A model generated the notes under the pieces. That model was not told the DNA's origin, made no database searches, and saw only the letters and a program-made list of their open reading frames with translations. Below are positions 1 to 8,403 of a DNA stretch of 64,000 nt, one piece after another. The DNA comes from Pseudomonas sp. UBA6562 (GTDB lineage Bacteria > Pseudomonadota > Gammaproteobacteria > Pseudomonadales > Pseudomonadaceae). Every line of letters starts with the position of its first letter. The first letter of the stretch is position 1. Where the stretch lies: assembly GCF_002434265.1 (NCBI RefSeq), contig NZ_DJJS01000005.1:62001-126000 (forward strand), written 5' to 3'. The position numbers and the translations under genes were made by a program.

Positions 1-2
1 CG

Positions 3-314
3 CTCGGCGGCACGAGCCAGCAGGACTCGGTCGCGTTCTATCGAACTATACTAAGGACCGCCAATACACAGCTTCCCTTCATGGGCACCGCCATCGAAAA
101 CGTTTGTTTTCGGGAGGAACTCACATTTTTGGCCGGGGCGCCATTCTTTGAGAGTGTGGAACTTGATCACATCGATGCCTTGCACGCGCCTGGCACCGAT
201 CATTTGGGTCAGTTCGTCGAGTCGATAAAGACAAGCCCTGTCAGGCAGTTAGTAGGGCAATTACAAAGCTGCAACTACCTGCTGGACAATGCTATCAAAC
301 ACAAAGGGAGGTGA
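3..314 (+). CDS. 3' end of an unrecognised gene, cut by the window edge
   Basis: The frame is open from the first bases of the window to a TGA at 312-314, so this is the last ~103 codons of a gene that starts to the left. An internal ATG at 81 has no convincing ribosome binding site, so I do not take it as the start. I do not recognise the family: there is no cofactor-binding or catalytic motif I can name, no signal peptide and no membrane segment. The Shine-Dalgarno sequence of the next gene (GGGAGGTGA) spans this stop codon and the reading frames run in the same direction. It is therefore very probably co-transcribed with the dioxygenase gene and belongs to the same biosynthetic cluster. 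Confidence 0.6.
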   Translation, partial: LGGTSQQDSVAFYRTILRTANTQLPFMGTAIENVCFREELTFLAGAPFFESVELDHIDALHAPGTDHLGQFVESIKTSPVRQLVGQLQSCNYLLDNAIKHKGR

Positions 315-320
315 TAACCG

Positions 321-989
321 ATGGAAATAATTAGCGCAGCAAGAGCGTTGGAGCAGGAAGGCTATCTTATTGTCCGGAACGCGCTGTCGACGGAGAGGGT
401 ATTGGCACTCATACATGAGGTGACTTGTTTGGAACAGCAGTTCCAGGCGCGAGAAGCCTCGGAGACTGACGTTTATAAAGTTTCAGCGACGAGGGTCATG
501 ATTCACGATATCGACACCCATGGATTGCAAGCCATCGACGAACTGGTCTCTGACGATGCGTGCAACCATTTGCTCAACGAAATTGTGGGGGGCAAAATGT
601 TGCGCTGGACGGCCACGTATGCAAACTGCAAACCCGGTCACCCCGCGCTGGCGTTCCATACGGATTACGACCCCTATGGATGCGTAAAGTACCGCCCTAA
701 CCATCCTTCGTGCTTACGGGTACTCTATTATCTTGACGACCTGAATGCGGAAAAAAGCCCACTGCATATCGCGCCTCGATCACATACTTTTCTACATAAG
801 GACTATCAGTCGGATGTTCTTTCCAACACGTTGGATGTCGACATCGTCTCCCCAACAATTGCAACGGGTGACATGATCGTTATCGATCCCCGGGTGATTC
901 ATGGCACCGGCGAAAACAACAGTGATCGTGTAAGACGCGTCATTGCCATCACCTACGTGCCGGACTGGTCACGCCCATTGAATGCATGA
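321..989 (+). CDS. phytanoyl-CoA dioxygenase (PhyH)-family Fe(II)/2-oxoglutarate oxygenase
   Basis: This 222-residue protein has the PhyH-type iron site: an HxD pair in FHTDYDPYG (about residues 113-115) and a distal histidine in VIHGTGEN, followed by a 2-oxoglutarate-binding arginine in SDRVRR. Enzymes of this family hydroxylate, desaturate or rearrange small substrates using O2 and 2-oxoglutarate, and they are frequent tailoring enzymes in natural-product pathways. The start is well supported by GGGAGGTGA seven bases upstream. It sits between a truncated gene and an aldo/keto reductase nine bases downstream, all on the plus strand, so they look like one operon. The substrate cannot be predicted from sequence alone. 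Confidence 0.9.
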   Translation: MEIISAARALEQEGYLIVRNALSTERVLALIHEVTCLEQQFQAREASETDVYKVSATRVMIHDIDTHGLQAIDELVSDDACNHLLNEIVGGKMLRWTATYANCKPGHPALAFHTDYDPYGCVKYRPNHPSCLRVLYYLDDLNAEKSPLHIAPRSHTFLHKDYQSDVLSNTLDVDIVSPTIATGDMIVIDPRVIHGTGENNSDRVRRVIAITYVPDWSRPLNA

Positions 990-998
990 GGACACGGT

Positions 999-1826
999 AT
1001 GTTTATATTAGGCACGGAGCACATACCCACACCCAACATGCTTGCCCACCTCTCTGGTGCCTGGGCACTGGGCTGCCGTTCCTTCGACACGGCGTTACTG
1101 TATAGAAATCACGAAACCGTTTTTTCAACGCTGCGGCGTTACCCCAGACACAGTTACGAAGTGACCTTCAAAATTCCGACCGCTTTCCAAGATCGAGCTC
1201 GCGTAGAGGATGGGGTGCGGTCTATTATCGCCACGAACAAACTCGAGTACATCGATACGTTGCTGGTCCACTCGCCCAAACACGTTCTGCACACAGAAGC
1301 CTTGGACGCTTTTCAGCGATTGAGCGCAGCGGGGTACATAAGAAAGTATGGCTTGAGCAATTACACGCTCGGGCATCTGAAAGCGCTAGGTGCCTTTGGC
1401 TATCAGCCGCAGGTCGTTCAAAATGAAATAAATCCTTTTCTGCAGGACGTTCCGTTTGTAAATTACTGCAAAGCACAGCGCATAGAAGTGCAGGCCCATA
1501 GCATATTTGCGACTGGCAAGGTCTTTACTGACGACGCGTTGCTGGCAACGGCAGGGCCGCAGAGTCTGACCCTGGCCCTGTTCGGCTGGTTGAAGAAAAT
1601 AGCTGCAAACCCGATCGTATCAACCACGCAACCGACTAGACTTTCGAATCTATGGGAAACATGGCACCTGGCCTCGGAAGCGGACGCGCTGAACAATATC
1701 GAGTCGTTCGAAAGAAATACCCGTCAATGTCGATCTCCCGAATGGGACGAGTTTGATTTGCTGCCGCAAGATGCTTATCAGCATGTCTTGCGGCAGCTTC
1801 AAAAAACGGGTCGGTGTCAACCTTGA
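999..1826 (+). CDS. aldo/keto reductase
   Basis: A 275-residue NAD(P)H-dependent oxidoreductase of the AKR superfamily. The catalytic tetrad is visible: Asp and Tyr in FDTALLYRN (near residues 30-35), Lys in TFKIP (near 58) and His in LLVHSP (near 91). The later (beta/alpha)8-barrel segments YGLSNYT and VVQNEINPF are also typical. It would reduce an aldehyde or ketone, or run in reverse, on a pathway intermediate. The start follows GAGGAC by five bases, nine bases after the dioxygenase stop. Its last 10 bases overlap the end of the seryl-tRNA synthetase gene on the opposite strand. The C-terminal part after residue 190 is less conserved, so the barrel end may be unusual. Confidence 0.88.
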   Translation: MFILGTEHIPTPNMLAHLSGAWALGCRSFDTALLYRNHETVFSTLRRYPRHSYEVTFKIPTAFQDRARVEDGVRSIIATNKLEYIDTLLVHSPKHVLHTEALDAFQRLSAAGYIRKYGLSNYTLGHLKALGAFGYQPQVVQNEINPFLQDVPFVNYCKAQRIEVQAHSIFATGKVFTDDALLATAGPQSLTLALFGWLKKIAANPIVSTTQPTRLSNLWETWHLASEADALNNIESFERNTRQCRSPEWDEFDLLPQDAYQHVLRQLQKTGRCQP

Positions 1827-3079
1827 AGGACGTCGGTCTTGAGATAGGGCTGCAACACGGCCGGTACTTTGATTGAGTTGTCAGCCTGCTGGTACTGCTC
1901 AAGTAGCGGGATTATCGCGCGGGTGGTAATGCCCGTGCCATTGAGGGTGTGTACGTGAACATTTTTTCCATGCTCAGACTTGTAACGCACTTGCAATCTT
2001 CTGGCTTGGAAGTCGGTGCAATTGCTGCAACTGGTCAGCTCACCCCAACCCCAACCACCCGTTCGATCGCGCCCTAGCATCCAAGCTTCGAGGTCATACT
2101 TTTTGTATGCCGGCGCGCCGAGATCACCGGAGCAGATGCGAATGACCCTGAAATGGATGCCCAAAGACTCGAAAATGCCAATCTCAAAGTTCAGTATTTC
2201 TTCAAGCGTTTTCTCCGATTGTTCCGGCTCGACCAGCGCGACAAGCTCTACCTTAGTGAAGGTCTTGTTTCTATATAGACCCGCATCCCTTCGCCCGCTG
2301 GCCCCTTCTCTACGGAAGCAGGGAGACATGCTGAACACTTTGATCGGGAGTTCACTGCGCGCGAGGATCTCATTGGAGAACTGTCCTACCAGCGGTACTT
2401 CTGCTGTACCGATCATGAACAAGTTATCGTGCATCAACGGGAAAAGCTCGCTGGCGGTTTCGGTGCGCCGGGGATTGAATCCCGCGCCCTGCATGATCTC
2501 CTGCTTGACCATCAACGGTATATTAACCTGCGTAAAACCGGCGGCTTCTGCCCTGTCCATGACAAAACGCATGAGCGCGGTTTCAAGCTTGGCGATTGTG
2601 CCTTTCAGGATAGGGAATCCCGAACCGCTGGTTTTCACACCGGCTTCAAAGTCCATGCCCAATTTGTTGGCAAGGAAAAGGTGGTCCTTGGGTTCGAAAT
2701 CAAATGCTGGAGGCGCGCTGTACTTCGTCACTTCAACATTGGACTCGTCGTCCATGCCAATGGGGGTGTCGTCAGCGTATGTGTTAGGAAGCAACAACAA
2801 CTGGCTTTCGAGCTCAAGCTCCACCTCGGACAGCTGCTTTTCAAGATTCAGAGATTTTTGCTTCAGTTCTTTGCCTCGCGCAATGCTGACACTTTTCTCC
2901 ACGGCATTGTTCTTGGCATTTTCATTTGCCTCAGAGCGCAAGGACTCCAGGCCGTGCTGCAGCTCACGCTTTACGCGATCCAAATCTACTATTTTTGACA
3001 CATCGACATCAACACGTCGGTTCTTACAGATTTCTTGCAACATTTCGGGGTTGGCGCGGACTAGCTTTATATCAAGCAT
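1817..3079 (-). CDS. extra class II seryl-tRNA synthetase within a biosynthetic cluster
   Basis: A 420-residue bacterial-type SerRS. It has an N-terminal tRNA-binding coiled coil (about 30-100), the serine-binding TAEVPL motif, motif 2 (CFRREGASG...) and motif 3 (SCSNCTDFQARR, then LNGTG and the arginine in TTRAI). It normally charges tRNA-Ser with serine. I start it at 3079 (MLDIKLVRANPE, the family's usual N terminus, behind GAGGAA); a longer in-frame start at 3118 is less likely. It lies between an AKR and an MFS exporter, far from any translation operon, so a cluster role is likely: self-resistance to a seryl-adenylate or serine mimic, or supply of Ser-tRNA for biosynthesis. Unusual points are NKTF where most SerRS have HQF in motif 2, and NGTG where many bacterial enzymes have NGSG. 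Confidence 0.93.
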   Translation of the reverse strand: MLDIKLVRANPEMLQEICKNRRVDVDVSKIVDLDRVKRELQHGLESLRSEANENAKNNAVEKSVSIARGKELKQKSLNLEKQLSEVELELESQLLLLPNTYADDTPIGMDDESNVEVTKYSAPPAFDFEPKDHLFLANKLGMDFEAGVKTSGSGFPILKGTIAKLETALMRFVMDRAEAAGFTQVNIPLMVKQEIMQGAGFNPRRTETASELFPLMHDNLFMIGTAEVPLVGQFSNEILARSELPIKVFSMSPCFRREGASGRRDAGLYRNKTFTKVELVALVEPEQSEKTLEEILNFEIGIFESLGIHFRVIRICSGDLGAPAYKKYDLEAWMLGRDRTGGWGWGELTSCSNCTDFQARRLQVRYKSEHGKNVHVHTLNGTGITTRAIIPLLEQYQQADNSIKVPAVLQPYLKTDVLQG

Positions 3080-3135
3080 CTTCGGATTCCTCGGTCGACT
3101 GAGTCTCAAAAATGGCATTATGTAGGTAGAGCTCT

Positions 3136-4314
3136 ATGATTTCAATATTTTCACGCCTTCCTGCCCCGGTCATAACCCTGTCGTTGGTACGACTTGCGTG
3201 CGCGTGTGCGAGTACCGTTCCGCCCATGATGTTTTTCATGCTCACTGAGGTGTTCGGGCTGAATATATCCGATACCGCAATGGCCATGGGAAGTGCTACG
3301 ACATTCCTCGTGGTAGGAAACTTTCTGGGTGGGAAAATCTGTGCTCGGATTGGCTGGTGGCATACGTTCGTCGGCAGCCAAATACTGTTCATCATCTCGC
3401 TGTTTTCCGCCACGCTGAACAGTACGTTCATCGGATTTATTATTTGTATCTATCTAAGTTGTTTGCTGGCCGGTGTCTTTCTTGTCTGTTTTACGCTGGG
3501 GACGCTCACGTTGGCATCCGGTAGCGACAAAGCCGCCGCGCTCTCGCTTGGTTATATGTTTTTCAACGTGGGTTATGCGGTCGGGGTCGCAAGTGCTGGC
3601 CTGCTTTTTCAGGTTTCCTATAAATGGGTTTTCTATTTTGACTGCCTGGCAAACCTGGTCGCCCTGTGCATCTTCATCGTCTTTTTAAATCCGCCCGAAC
3701 TCGGGGTTGCTTGCAACCAGCGTCAGACAGTGCTCCACAAAACGGGGCTGGCCAATGGCAGAACCAAGCTCTTTCTGTTCTTGCTGCTCTTGGTACATGG
3801 TGGCTTTGCTTTCCTACTCCCACTGGGTGTGCAGCAAAGTACTTCATCCATTGCTCCGGCTACCCTGTACGGGTGGCTCATCGCTTTTTCCGCGCTCGTG
3901 ACCCTGATGCTCAGCCCTTATATGCTTCGCGCCACCAGGAGCAGAAAGCTATCCAGCAATTTTTCAATGGCCGCACTGCTCTATATTGCCAGCTATTTTT
4001 TTCTGCATCTTTCGGGGTTTGAGGCCTCGTTCTCTATCGTGTCAGTGCTTCTGTGGGGCTGCGCCGGAATGTTGATGTTTACCTACGGGGAAATCCTGAT
4101 GCAACGCTCAGCTCCGGCACCTCTCAGCGGGGCTGCTGCAGCGGCATTTCAGTCACTGATCCAGATGGGAGCCGTCGCGGGACCTTTATTGGCCGGACAA
4201 CTGTCTCGTAACTTTTCATTTCTCACAGCGTGCGCTGCTTTTGGCATAGTGGCAGCATTGGCTACGAGGGTGTTCTCGGAAAAAAATTTTATAGATTTGA
4301 ATAAGGATATTTAA
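3136..4314 (+). CDS. MFS transporter, probable product exporter
   Basis: A 392-residue integral membrane protein with about 12 hydrophobic helices, including a Major Facilitator-like loop between helices 2 and 3 (GGKICARIGWW). Single-component MFS proteins of this size are usually proton-driven drug or metabolite exporters or sugar/drug antiporters. It is divergent from the SerRS gene (56 bases between starts) and only three bases upstream of the asparagine-synthase gene, so it is presumably the efflux and self-protection component of the same cluster. The ribosome binding site (GGTAGAG) is weak. A substrate cannot be read from the sequence. Confidence 0.85.
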   Translation: MISIFSRLPAPVITLSLVRLACACASTVPPMMFFMLTEVFGLNISDTAMAMGSATTFLVVGNFLGGKICARIGWWHTFVGSQILFIISLFSATLNSTFIGFIICIYLSCLLAGVFLVCFTLGTLTLASGSDKAAALSLGYMFFNVGYAVGVASAGLLFQVSYKWVFYFDCLANLVALCIFIVFLNPPELGVACNQRQTVLHKTGLANGRTKLFLFLLLLVHGGFAFLLPLGVQQSTSSIAPATLYGWLIAFSALVTLMLSPYMLRATRSRKLSSNFSMAALLYIASYFFLHLSGFEASFSIVSVLLWGCAGMLMFTYGEILMQRSAPAPLSGAAAAAFQSLIQMGAVAGPLLAGQLSRNFSFLTACAAFGIVAALATRVFSEKNFIDLNKDI

Positions 4315-4317
4315 ATA

Positions 4318-6129
4318 ATGTGTGGAATTCTAGGCGCCTACTCGTATGGTGGAAGGCTACCCCGCCAGGAAGAGTTTCAATCGATGCTCGCATTGATGTC
4401 GAGCAGGGGACCGGATGAATCATCGACTTACTGCGATGAGAACCTGCAGTTTGGACACAGACGGCTCATCTTGCTTGATGCCGAGGGCGGCCGCCAGCCA
4501 TTCTTCCATGACGAGGGGCGCATCGTCGTCATCTATAATGGGGAACTCTACAACCATCAATCGTTGCGCCGTCAGCTCGAAGCGAAGGGTGTACTGTTCA
4601 AAGGCTACAGTGATGGCGAGGTCATTGGCCACCTGTACAAATTGTACGGCGAACACTTCGTCCAGCGCATCGATGGCATGTTTTCCATTGCCCTCTACGA
4701 TCGTCGTGAATCCATACTGTTGCTGTACCGGGATCGTGTGGGTGAAAAGCCACTCTTCTACCAACACCTCAATGGCCTATTGCAATTTTCTTCAACGTTG
4801 CAGCCGCTCTTGATGACGCCAGGCTACAAGGGCGCGTTGAACCCTGACGGTATAGCGGACTACTTCGCCCATACGCAGTCTGGACCCACAAGCACACTGT
4901 TTCAAGGTATTCACAAACTTGCGCCTGCCCACTATCTCAAGATCGACAGCGACGGTAGGCATTCCCTGCACAATTACTGGTCCATTTCCTATTCGTCAAA
5001 ACTCAAGTTGTCATTTCGCGAGGCGGTCGAGCTGGTGGATGAAAAACTTCTCTCGGCCGTCAAAAGCATGCTGACTACCGATTATCCCATGGGCATCACG
5101 CTGTCGGGCGGCATCGACTCCTCGTTGGTGCTTTTGAATACCCTGCGAACAGACAGCACGCCTGTGCGATGTCACTTCCTTTCTTCTGGACGTTCGCAAG
5201 ACCCTGAGCGTGCCAGAGCAAAATACGTTGCCCAGGCGTTTGGGCTTGGCTTGGTTGAGTTCGACGTCACTCAGACCTCCTTCAGTGATCTTGTCGCGGC
5301 GATGAGTCGTTTTGACGAACCTGTAGGCGTCTATGACAGCGCCTACCTATTAAATCACAGCGCCTCTATATCGACTTACAATCGCGTCGCCTTGACGGGC
5401 AACGGTGCTGATGAAATCTTTGCGGGCTACAACGGCTACGTCAGCTTTCTGAACACGCACTCGCTGACTACCCAGGATGACGTCGAGATCAAAACAATGC
5501 TCAAGCGCTTCTTGCTTGAGAAGTACGCCCGCGATAAGGACTTACTCTACACCCAGGGTTTCTCGAGCACCTTGGAGCAGGGCGCAGCGGAAGAAGCGTT
5601 CGATCAGATATTCAAAATCGCCGATTTCAGTAACTTGCTGGATGCTCGAACGTTTTACGATATTTATTTTGGTATGTCGCACAGTGCCTCTTTAAGCGAT
5701 ACCGTGGGCATGGCCTACGGTCTGGAATATCGCTCCCCCTTCTTCGATAGAAGCCTCATGGAAACCGCCGCCCAGTTTGAGCAGGACTTCAAGATTTGCC
5801 TATCGTCAATGACGACCAAACCCTTATTAAAGGCCCTCGCGGCGCGGCACTATTCGGAAAATTTAGCTTATGCCAAAAAGCTGGGTTGCGGCCATGGAAT
5901 AGATCGTTACACACTTCTTCATGCCCAATGGCAGCAACCTTTCTTCGAGGCATTCCAGCGTAACGAAGCAGTGCTGCTGCCGATTTTTTGCAAGAAAAAA
6001 GTCGAACGCCTCTTCGCTGCCCTAGGGCGCGGCAAGCTCTCTGACGAAGACGCCCATCAGTTATTGAAGCTGGCTATTTTCGTCGCTTGGGTCGACGCCC
6101 ACAAGGGTACTCTTCATGCTCGTCACTAG
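4318..6129 (+). CDS. glutamine-dependent asparagine synthase-family amidotransferase
   Basis: A 603-residue two-domain enzyme. The N-terminal class II glutaminase domain starts MCGILGAYS, so Cys2 becomes the nucleophile after Met removal; later GHRRL and YNGELYNH line the glutamine pocket. The C-terminal synthetase domain has the ATP pyrophosphatase loop SGGIDSS (about 263-269) and the acceptor-site block GNGADEIFAGY. It transfers glutamine-derived ammonia to an adenylated carboxylate; family members in natural-product clusters make amides or beta-lactam rings instead of asparagine. It follows the exporter by three bases with AAGGA as ribosome binding site. It differs from a housekeeping AsnB mainly by context, so cluster-specific substrate use is inference. 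Confidence 0.92.
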   Translation: MCGILGAYSYGGRLPRQEEFQSMLALMSSRGPDESSTYCDENLQFGHRRLILLDAEGGRQPFFHDEGRIVVIYNGELYNHQSLRRQLEAKGVLFKGYSDGEVIGHLYKLYGEHFVQRIDGMFSIALYDRRESILLLYRDRVGEKPLFYQHLNGLLQFSSTLQPLLMTPGYKGALNPDGIADYFAHTQSGPTSTLFQGIHKLAPAHYLKIDSDGRHSLHNYWSISYSSKLKLSFREAVELVDEKLLSAVKSMLTTDYPMGITLSGGIDSSLVLLNTLRTDSTPVRCHFLSSGRSQDPERARAKYVAQAFGLGLVEFDVTQTSFSDLVAAMSRFDEPVGVYDSAYLLNHSASISTYNRVALTGNGADEIFAGYNGYVSFLNTHSLTTQDDVEIKTMLKRFLLEKYARDKDLLYTQGFSSTLEQGAAEEAFDQIFKIADFSNLLDARTFYDIYFGMSHSASLSDTVGMAYGLEYRSPFFDRSLMETAAQFEQDFKICLSSMTTKPLLKALAARHYSENLAYAKKLGCGHGIDRYTLLHAQWQQPFFEAFQRNEAVLLPIFCKKKVERLFAALGRGKLSDEDAHQLLKLAIFVAWVDAHKGTLHARH

Positions 6130-7020
6130 GCCCTATACGAACAGCCTTGATAAGCGCTCATGTTGCGTTGGCAATCGGTAAAGGCGCCTGGCCCGGACTG
6201 CCAGTTCGGCCAAGCGCGCCCGTCAGAATCCCTACGTACTTCAATACAGCCGAGTGCGACCCCGGCCGTTCCTCGGCTGGGCGTCTCCGGCGGTTTCGCT
6301 TTCGTCCCAAAACTTTTCGTACAGAGCCCGGCGTCTGCTCAAGGTCCCATTGACCGGATTGGCTAGCCGGAGCCATCCGACAACCCAACAGATAGCCTCC
6401 AAATCCGGCGCCTCCAAAGTGGTTTCAGCAGGAGTAGGCGGGCTCCCGGCTGACGCGCCAATCGATCTGCAGTCGCAACGCGTTTGTTACGCACTTTCAG
6501 GGTACCCAACAAGCGAATTTGCGCTAAGCGCCCCTAAAGCTTGAAAATGGCTCATTTTTAAAAGCCAGCCAGTTACCTGGCGAGCTTATTAACGTCTCTA
6601 TCAGAGGTCCTTAGAATGGCTCAATATATCTATCTGCCCTATTAATTTTTAGTCATGTTTTGCGATCCGCAGTTGAACCCTGATGGTTACTGGGTTGCCA
6701 GCCTATCCAGTCTTAAATTTTCCCCTCGCTCCTGTGGTAGCTCAGAGCTTTTGGTTAGCTTTTGCGGATTAAGGTTAAATCTAGGCATCAAAACTTAACT
6801 TTTTCGAAGTGTTCCCAAGCGGCTCGTGACCGTGAGTGGACCAAACCCCGGTGAGCTTGTCACGAGACGTAGTAATCTCACTCTCCGCCGAAACACCCGC
6901 GCTGGAAAAAAGCAATGTTTTTCGCCGCGTTCAACTCAGCGACTGCCCGATCGATATCAGGCACACAGCAGCGTCTTTCAAAAAGTGGAATGGGTTTACT
7001 TGATTGTCTTTCGGCTGCAA
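6130..7020. other. gene-poor gap after the biosynthetic cluster
   Basis: About 890 bases with no reading frame I can support. Several short open frames exist on both strands but none has a ribosome binding site or recognisable product. I looked on the minus strand just below the ParS-type antitoxin gene for a RES-domain toxin and did not see one. The stretch 6540-6830 is AT-rich and could hold promoters. No clear intrinsic terminator follows the asparagine-synthase gene. Confidence 0.5.
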
Positions 7021-7506
7021 CTACACGTATACCCCGTGTTGAATCTGCGTGAGATAACGCTCAACCGTAGTGAACCCAACTGACGTTTCGATGAGCTCAA
7101 CTGGAGTGAGTCCCGATAAATGCCTAGATGGTCGGCACAGCCAGTCTTCCGCCATCGCTTGTGTACCTAAAACCGCAATCGCGTGCTCTAGCGTTTTCGC
7201 GAACTGGAATGCCATTGCGCTTTGTTGGGCATTGAGCCGATCCATTCCTAGGCCAGAATTTAGCAGCTGATTGACCTTCCGCTGAGACTTCCCTGTTATC
7301 AGCCCGATTACATTTCGCTTCGTGTACAGCGTCGAACTGGAGAGCATCATCTGTACGTCCCGCAGCGCAAACCCCTGCAAGACGAGTATCACGAGGTTCA
7401 GGTCTCCAAGGTCCTGAAGAGGGCGCTTTGTCAGCGTCTCTGTCGGCCCCCGAGCCTCGCCAGGTCTGGAATCAGAGTACGGTATTAGATCTTTCATCGC
7501 CATCAT
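7021..7506 (-). CDS. Xre/MbcA/ParS-type antitoxin (DUF2384 toxin-binding domain), no toxin partner seen
   Basis: The 161-residue protein ends with the conserved toxin-binding domain of RES-type toxin-antitoxin systems: LGTQAMAEDWLCRP, then LSGLTPVELIET and a C-terminal IQHGVYV. A degenerate helix-turn-helix region precedes it (about 60-95). In complete loci the antitoxin gene is followed by a RES-domain NAD+-degrading toxin. Here about 890 bases downstream on the same strand hold no such gene, and the upstream neighbour is unrelated, so this looks like an orphan or decayed locus. The start is uncertain: ATG codons at 7506, 7503 and 7497 are all possible and none has a strong ribosome binding site. 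Confidence 0.75.
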   Translation of the reverse strand: MMAMKDLIPYSDSRPGEARGPTETLTKRPLQDLGDLNLVILVLQGFALRDVQMMLSSSTLYTKRNVIGLITGKSQRKVNQLLNSGLGMDRLNAQQSAMAFQFAKTLEHAIAVLGTQAMAEDWLCRPSRHLSGLTPVELIETSVGFTTVERYLTQIQHGVYV

Positions 7507-7577
7507 TGCCGGTTCAGACGGGGGTAGCCTGCCACAGGATCTAGCCGATGCGGCTTATACACTGATGGCGAGCAACG

Positions 7578-8036
7578 CTATCGGGAATTCTTAAGATCGG
7601 TTGCGGCGTCGAAGATCACCTGTATCAAGGTGGCATTCTCTAAAACCCCCGATCCAGAAAGGCTATAGCAGTTACCCCCATCGACCTCGAATGCCTCACA
7701 TGGTCCGCCTAGGCTGGGGGATTCGAGGACAGATATTTTTTTAACGGGCTCCATAAGCCAGCGATCAGTACCGTTAACGTGTGCAGGGGTAACAATTTGG
7801 ACCTCCTCAACCCTCATCCGAGGGGTTTCACGACGCACTAGTGAAACGACGTCCCGTGCATGCTGAATCATAAGCATGTACGTATCCGACTCGGTCGCGC
7901 CTACCCGAACTACGCTTAGGTAAAACCACGGATACATGAGTTCCTGCTCAACGTATGGCCAGATCTGCGTGTCGCCATATCGAGGATAGCCGAGGTCTGG
8001 TAACTGAATCTCAGAGCTTCGGTAGGTAGTGAACAT
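7578..8036 (-). CDS. hypothetical protein, divergent from an XRE regulator
   Basis: A 152-residue soluble acidic protein that I do not recognise. There is no signal peptide, no membrane helix and no metal or nucleotide motif. I place the start at 8036 because GGAGGG lies seven bases upstream. The open frame continues further, but that extension is antisense to the regulator gene. It is divergently transcribed from the XRE gene across an 82-base region with a CTATAG-N9-CTATAG element, so the regulator probably controls it. The ParS-like antitoxin gene is 71 bases downstream on the same strand. Confidence 0.65.
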   Translation of the reverse strand: MFTTYRSSEIQLPDLGYPRYGDTQIWPYVEQELMYPWFYLSVVRVGATESDTYMLMIQHARDVVSLVRRETPRMRVEEVQIVTPAHVNGTDRWLMEPVKKISVLESPSLGGPCEAFEVDGGNCYSLSGSGVLENATLIQVIFDAATDLKNSR

Positions 8037-8056
8037 AAGTCCCTCCAAAATGAACA

Positions 8057-8077
8057 CTATAGATTGTAGCTCTATAG
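8057..8077. promoter_or_regulatory. candidate operator between divergent genes
   Basis: Two copies of the self-palindromic hexamer CTATAG, at 8057-8062 and 8072-8077, are separated by nine bases in the short gap between the XRE gene and its divergent neighbour. Spacing of 15 bases start to start fits two half-sites of a small dimeric regulator. This is a candidate autoregulatory operator; it is not proven. Confidence 0.4.
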
Positions 8078-8118
8078 GACTCAAGAAGGCTTGATCGTTC
8101 CTTTTGTGAGCCTGAAAA

Positions 8119-8403
8119 TTGGAACTGAACATCGCGTTTGGGCAGGTCCTTCGGGACATCCGCAAGCAAAGGGGCCTCACCCAAGAAGACTTCTCAGAAG
8201 TTAGTAGCAGGACGTATCTGAGTACGCTGGAACGTGGGTTGAAGTGCCCGACCATTGACAAGGTAACGCAGCTGGCTGAGGTACTTAGCGTCCACCCTGC
8301 CACGCTCATCACGGCAGCATTCCTAGCCCAAGAACGTGCGGTTGCGCGTAAGGCGCTGCTCCAACAAATCAACATGGAGCTGGAGGAACTCGGCATGCTT
8401 TAG
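8119..8403 (+). CDS. XRE-family helix-turn-helix regulator
   Basis: A 94-residue protein. Residues about 5-62 form a Cro/C1-type helix-turn-helix domain (FGQVLRDIRKQRGLTQEDFS, then YLSTLERGLKCPTIDKV), followed by a short helical C terminus. It starts with TTG at 8119; no better in-frame ATG exists before the DNA-binding domain, so the TTG is accepted with some doubt. It probably represses itself and the divergent gene through the CTATAG pair at 8057-8077. The size and domain layout resemble small plasmid and phage repressors and restriction-modification controller proteins, but no restriction gene is adjacent. Confidence 0.8.
   Translation: MELNIAFGQVLRDIRKQRGLTQEDFSEVSSRTYLSTLERGLKCPTIDKVTQLAEVLSVHPATLITAAFLAQERAVARKALLQQINMELEELGML

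Noticed and set aside
2016..3125. A 369-codon open frame on the plus strand opposite the SerRS gene
   Set aside because: Antisense shadow; SerRS motifs on the minus strand are unambiguous.
6130..7020. Possible RES-domain toxin next to the ParS-like antitoxin
   Set aside because: No open frame in the gap shows RES-domain features or adequate length.
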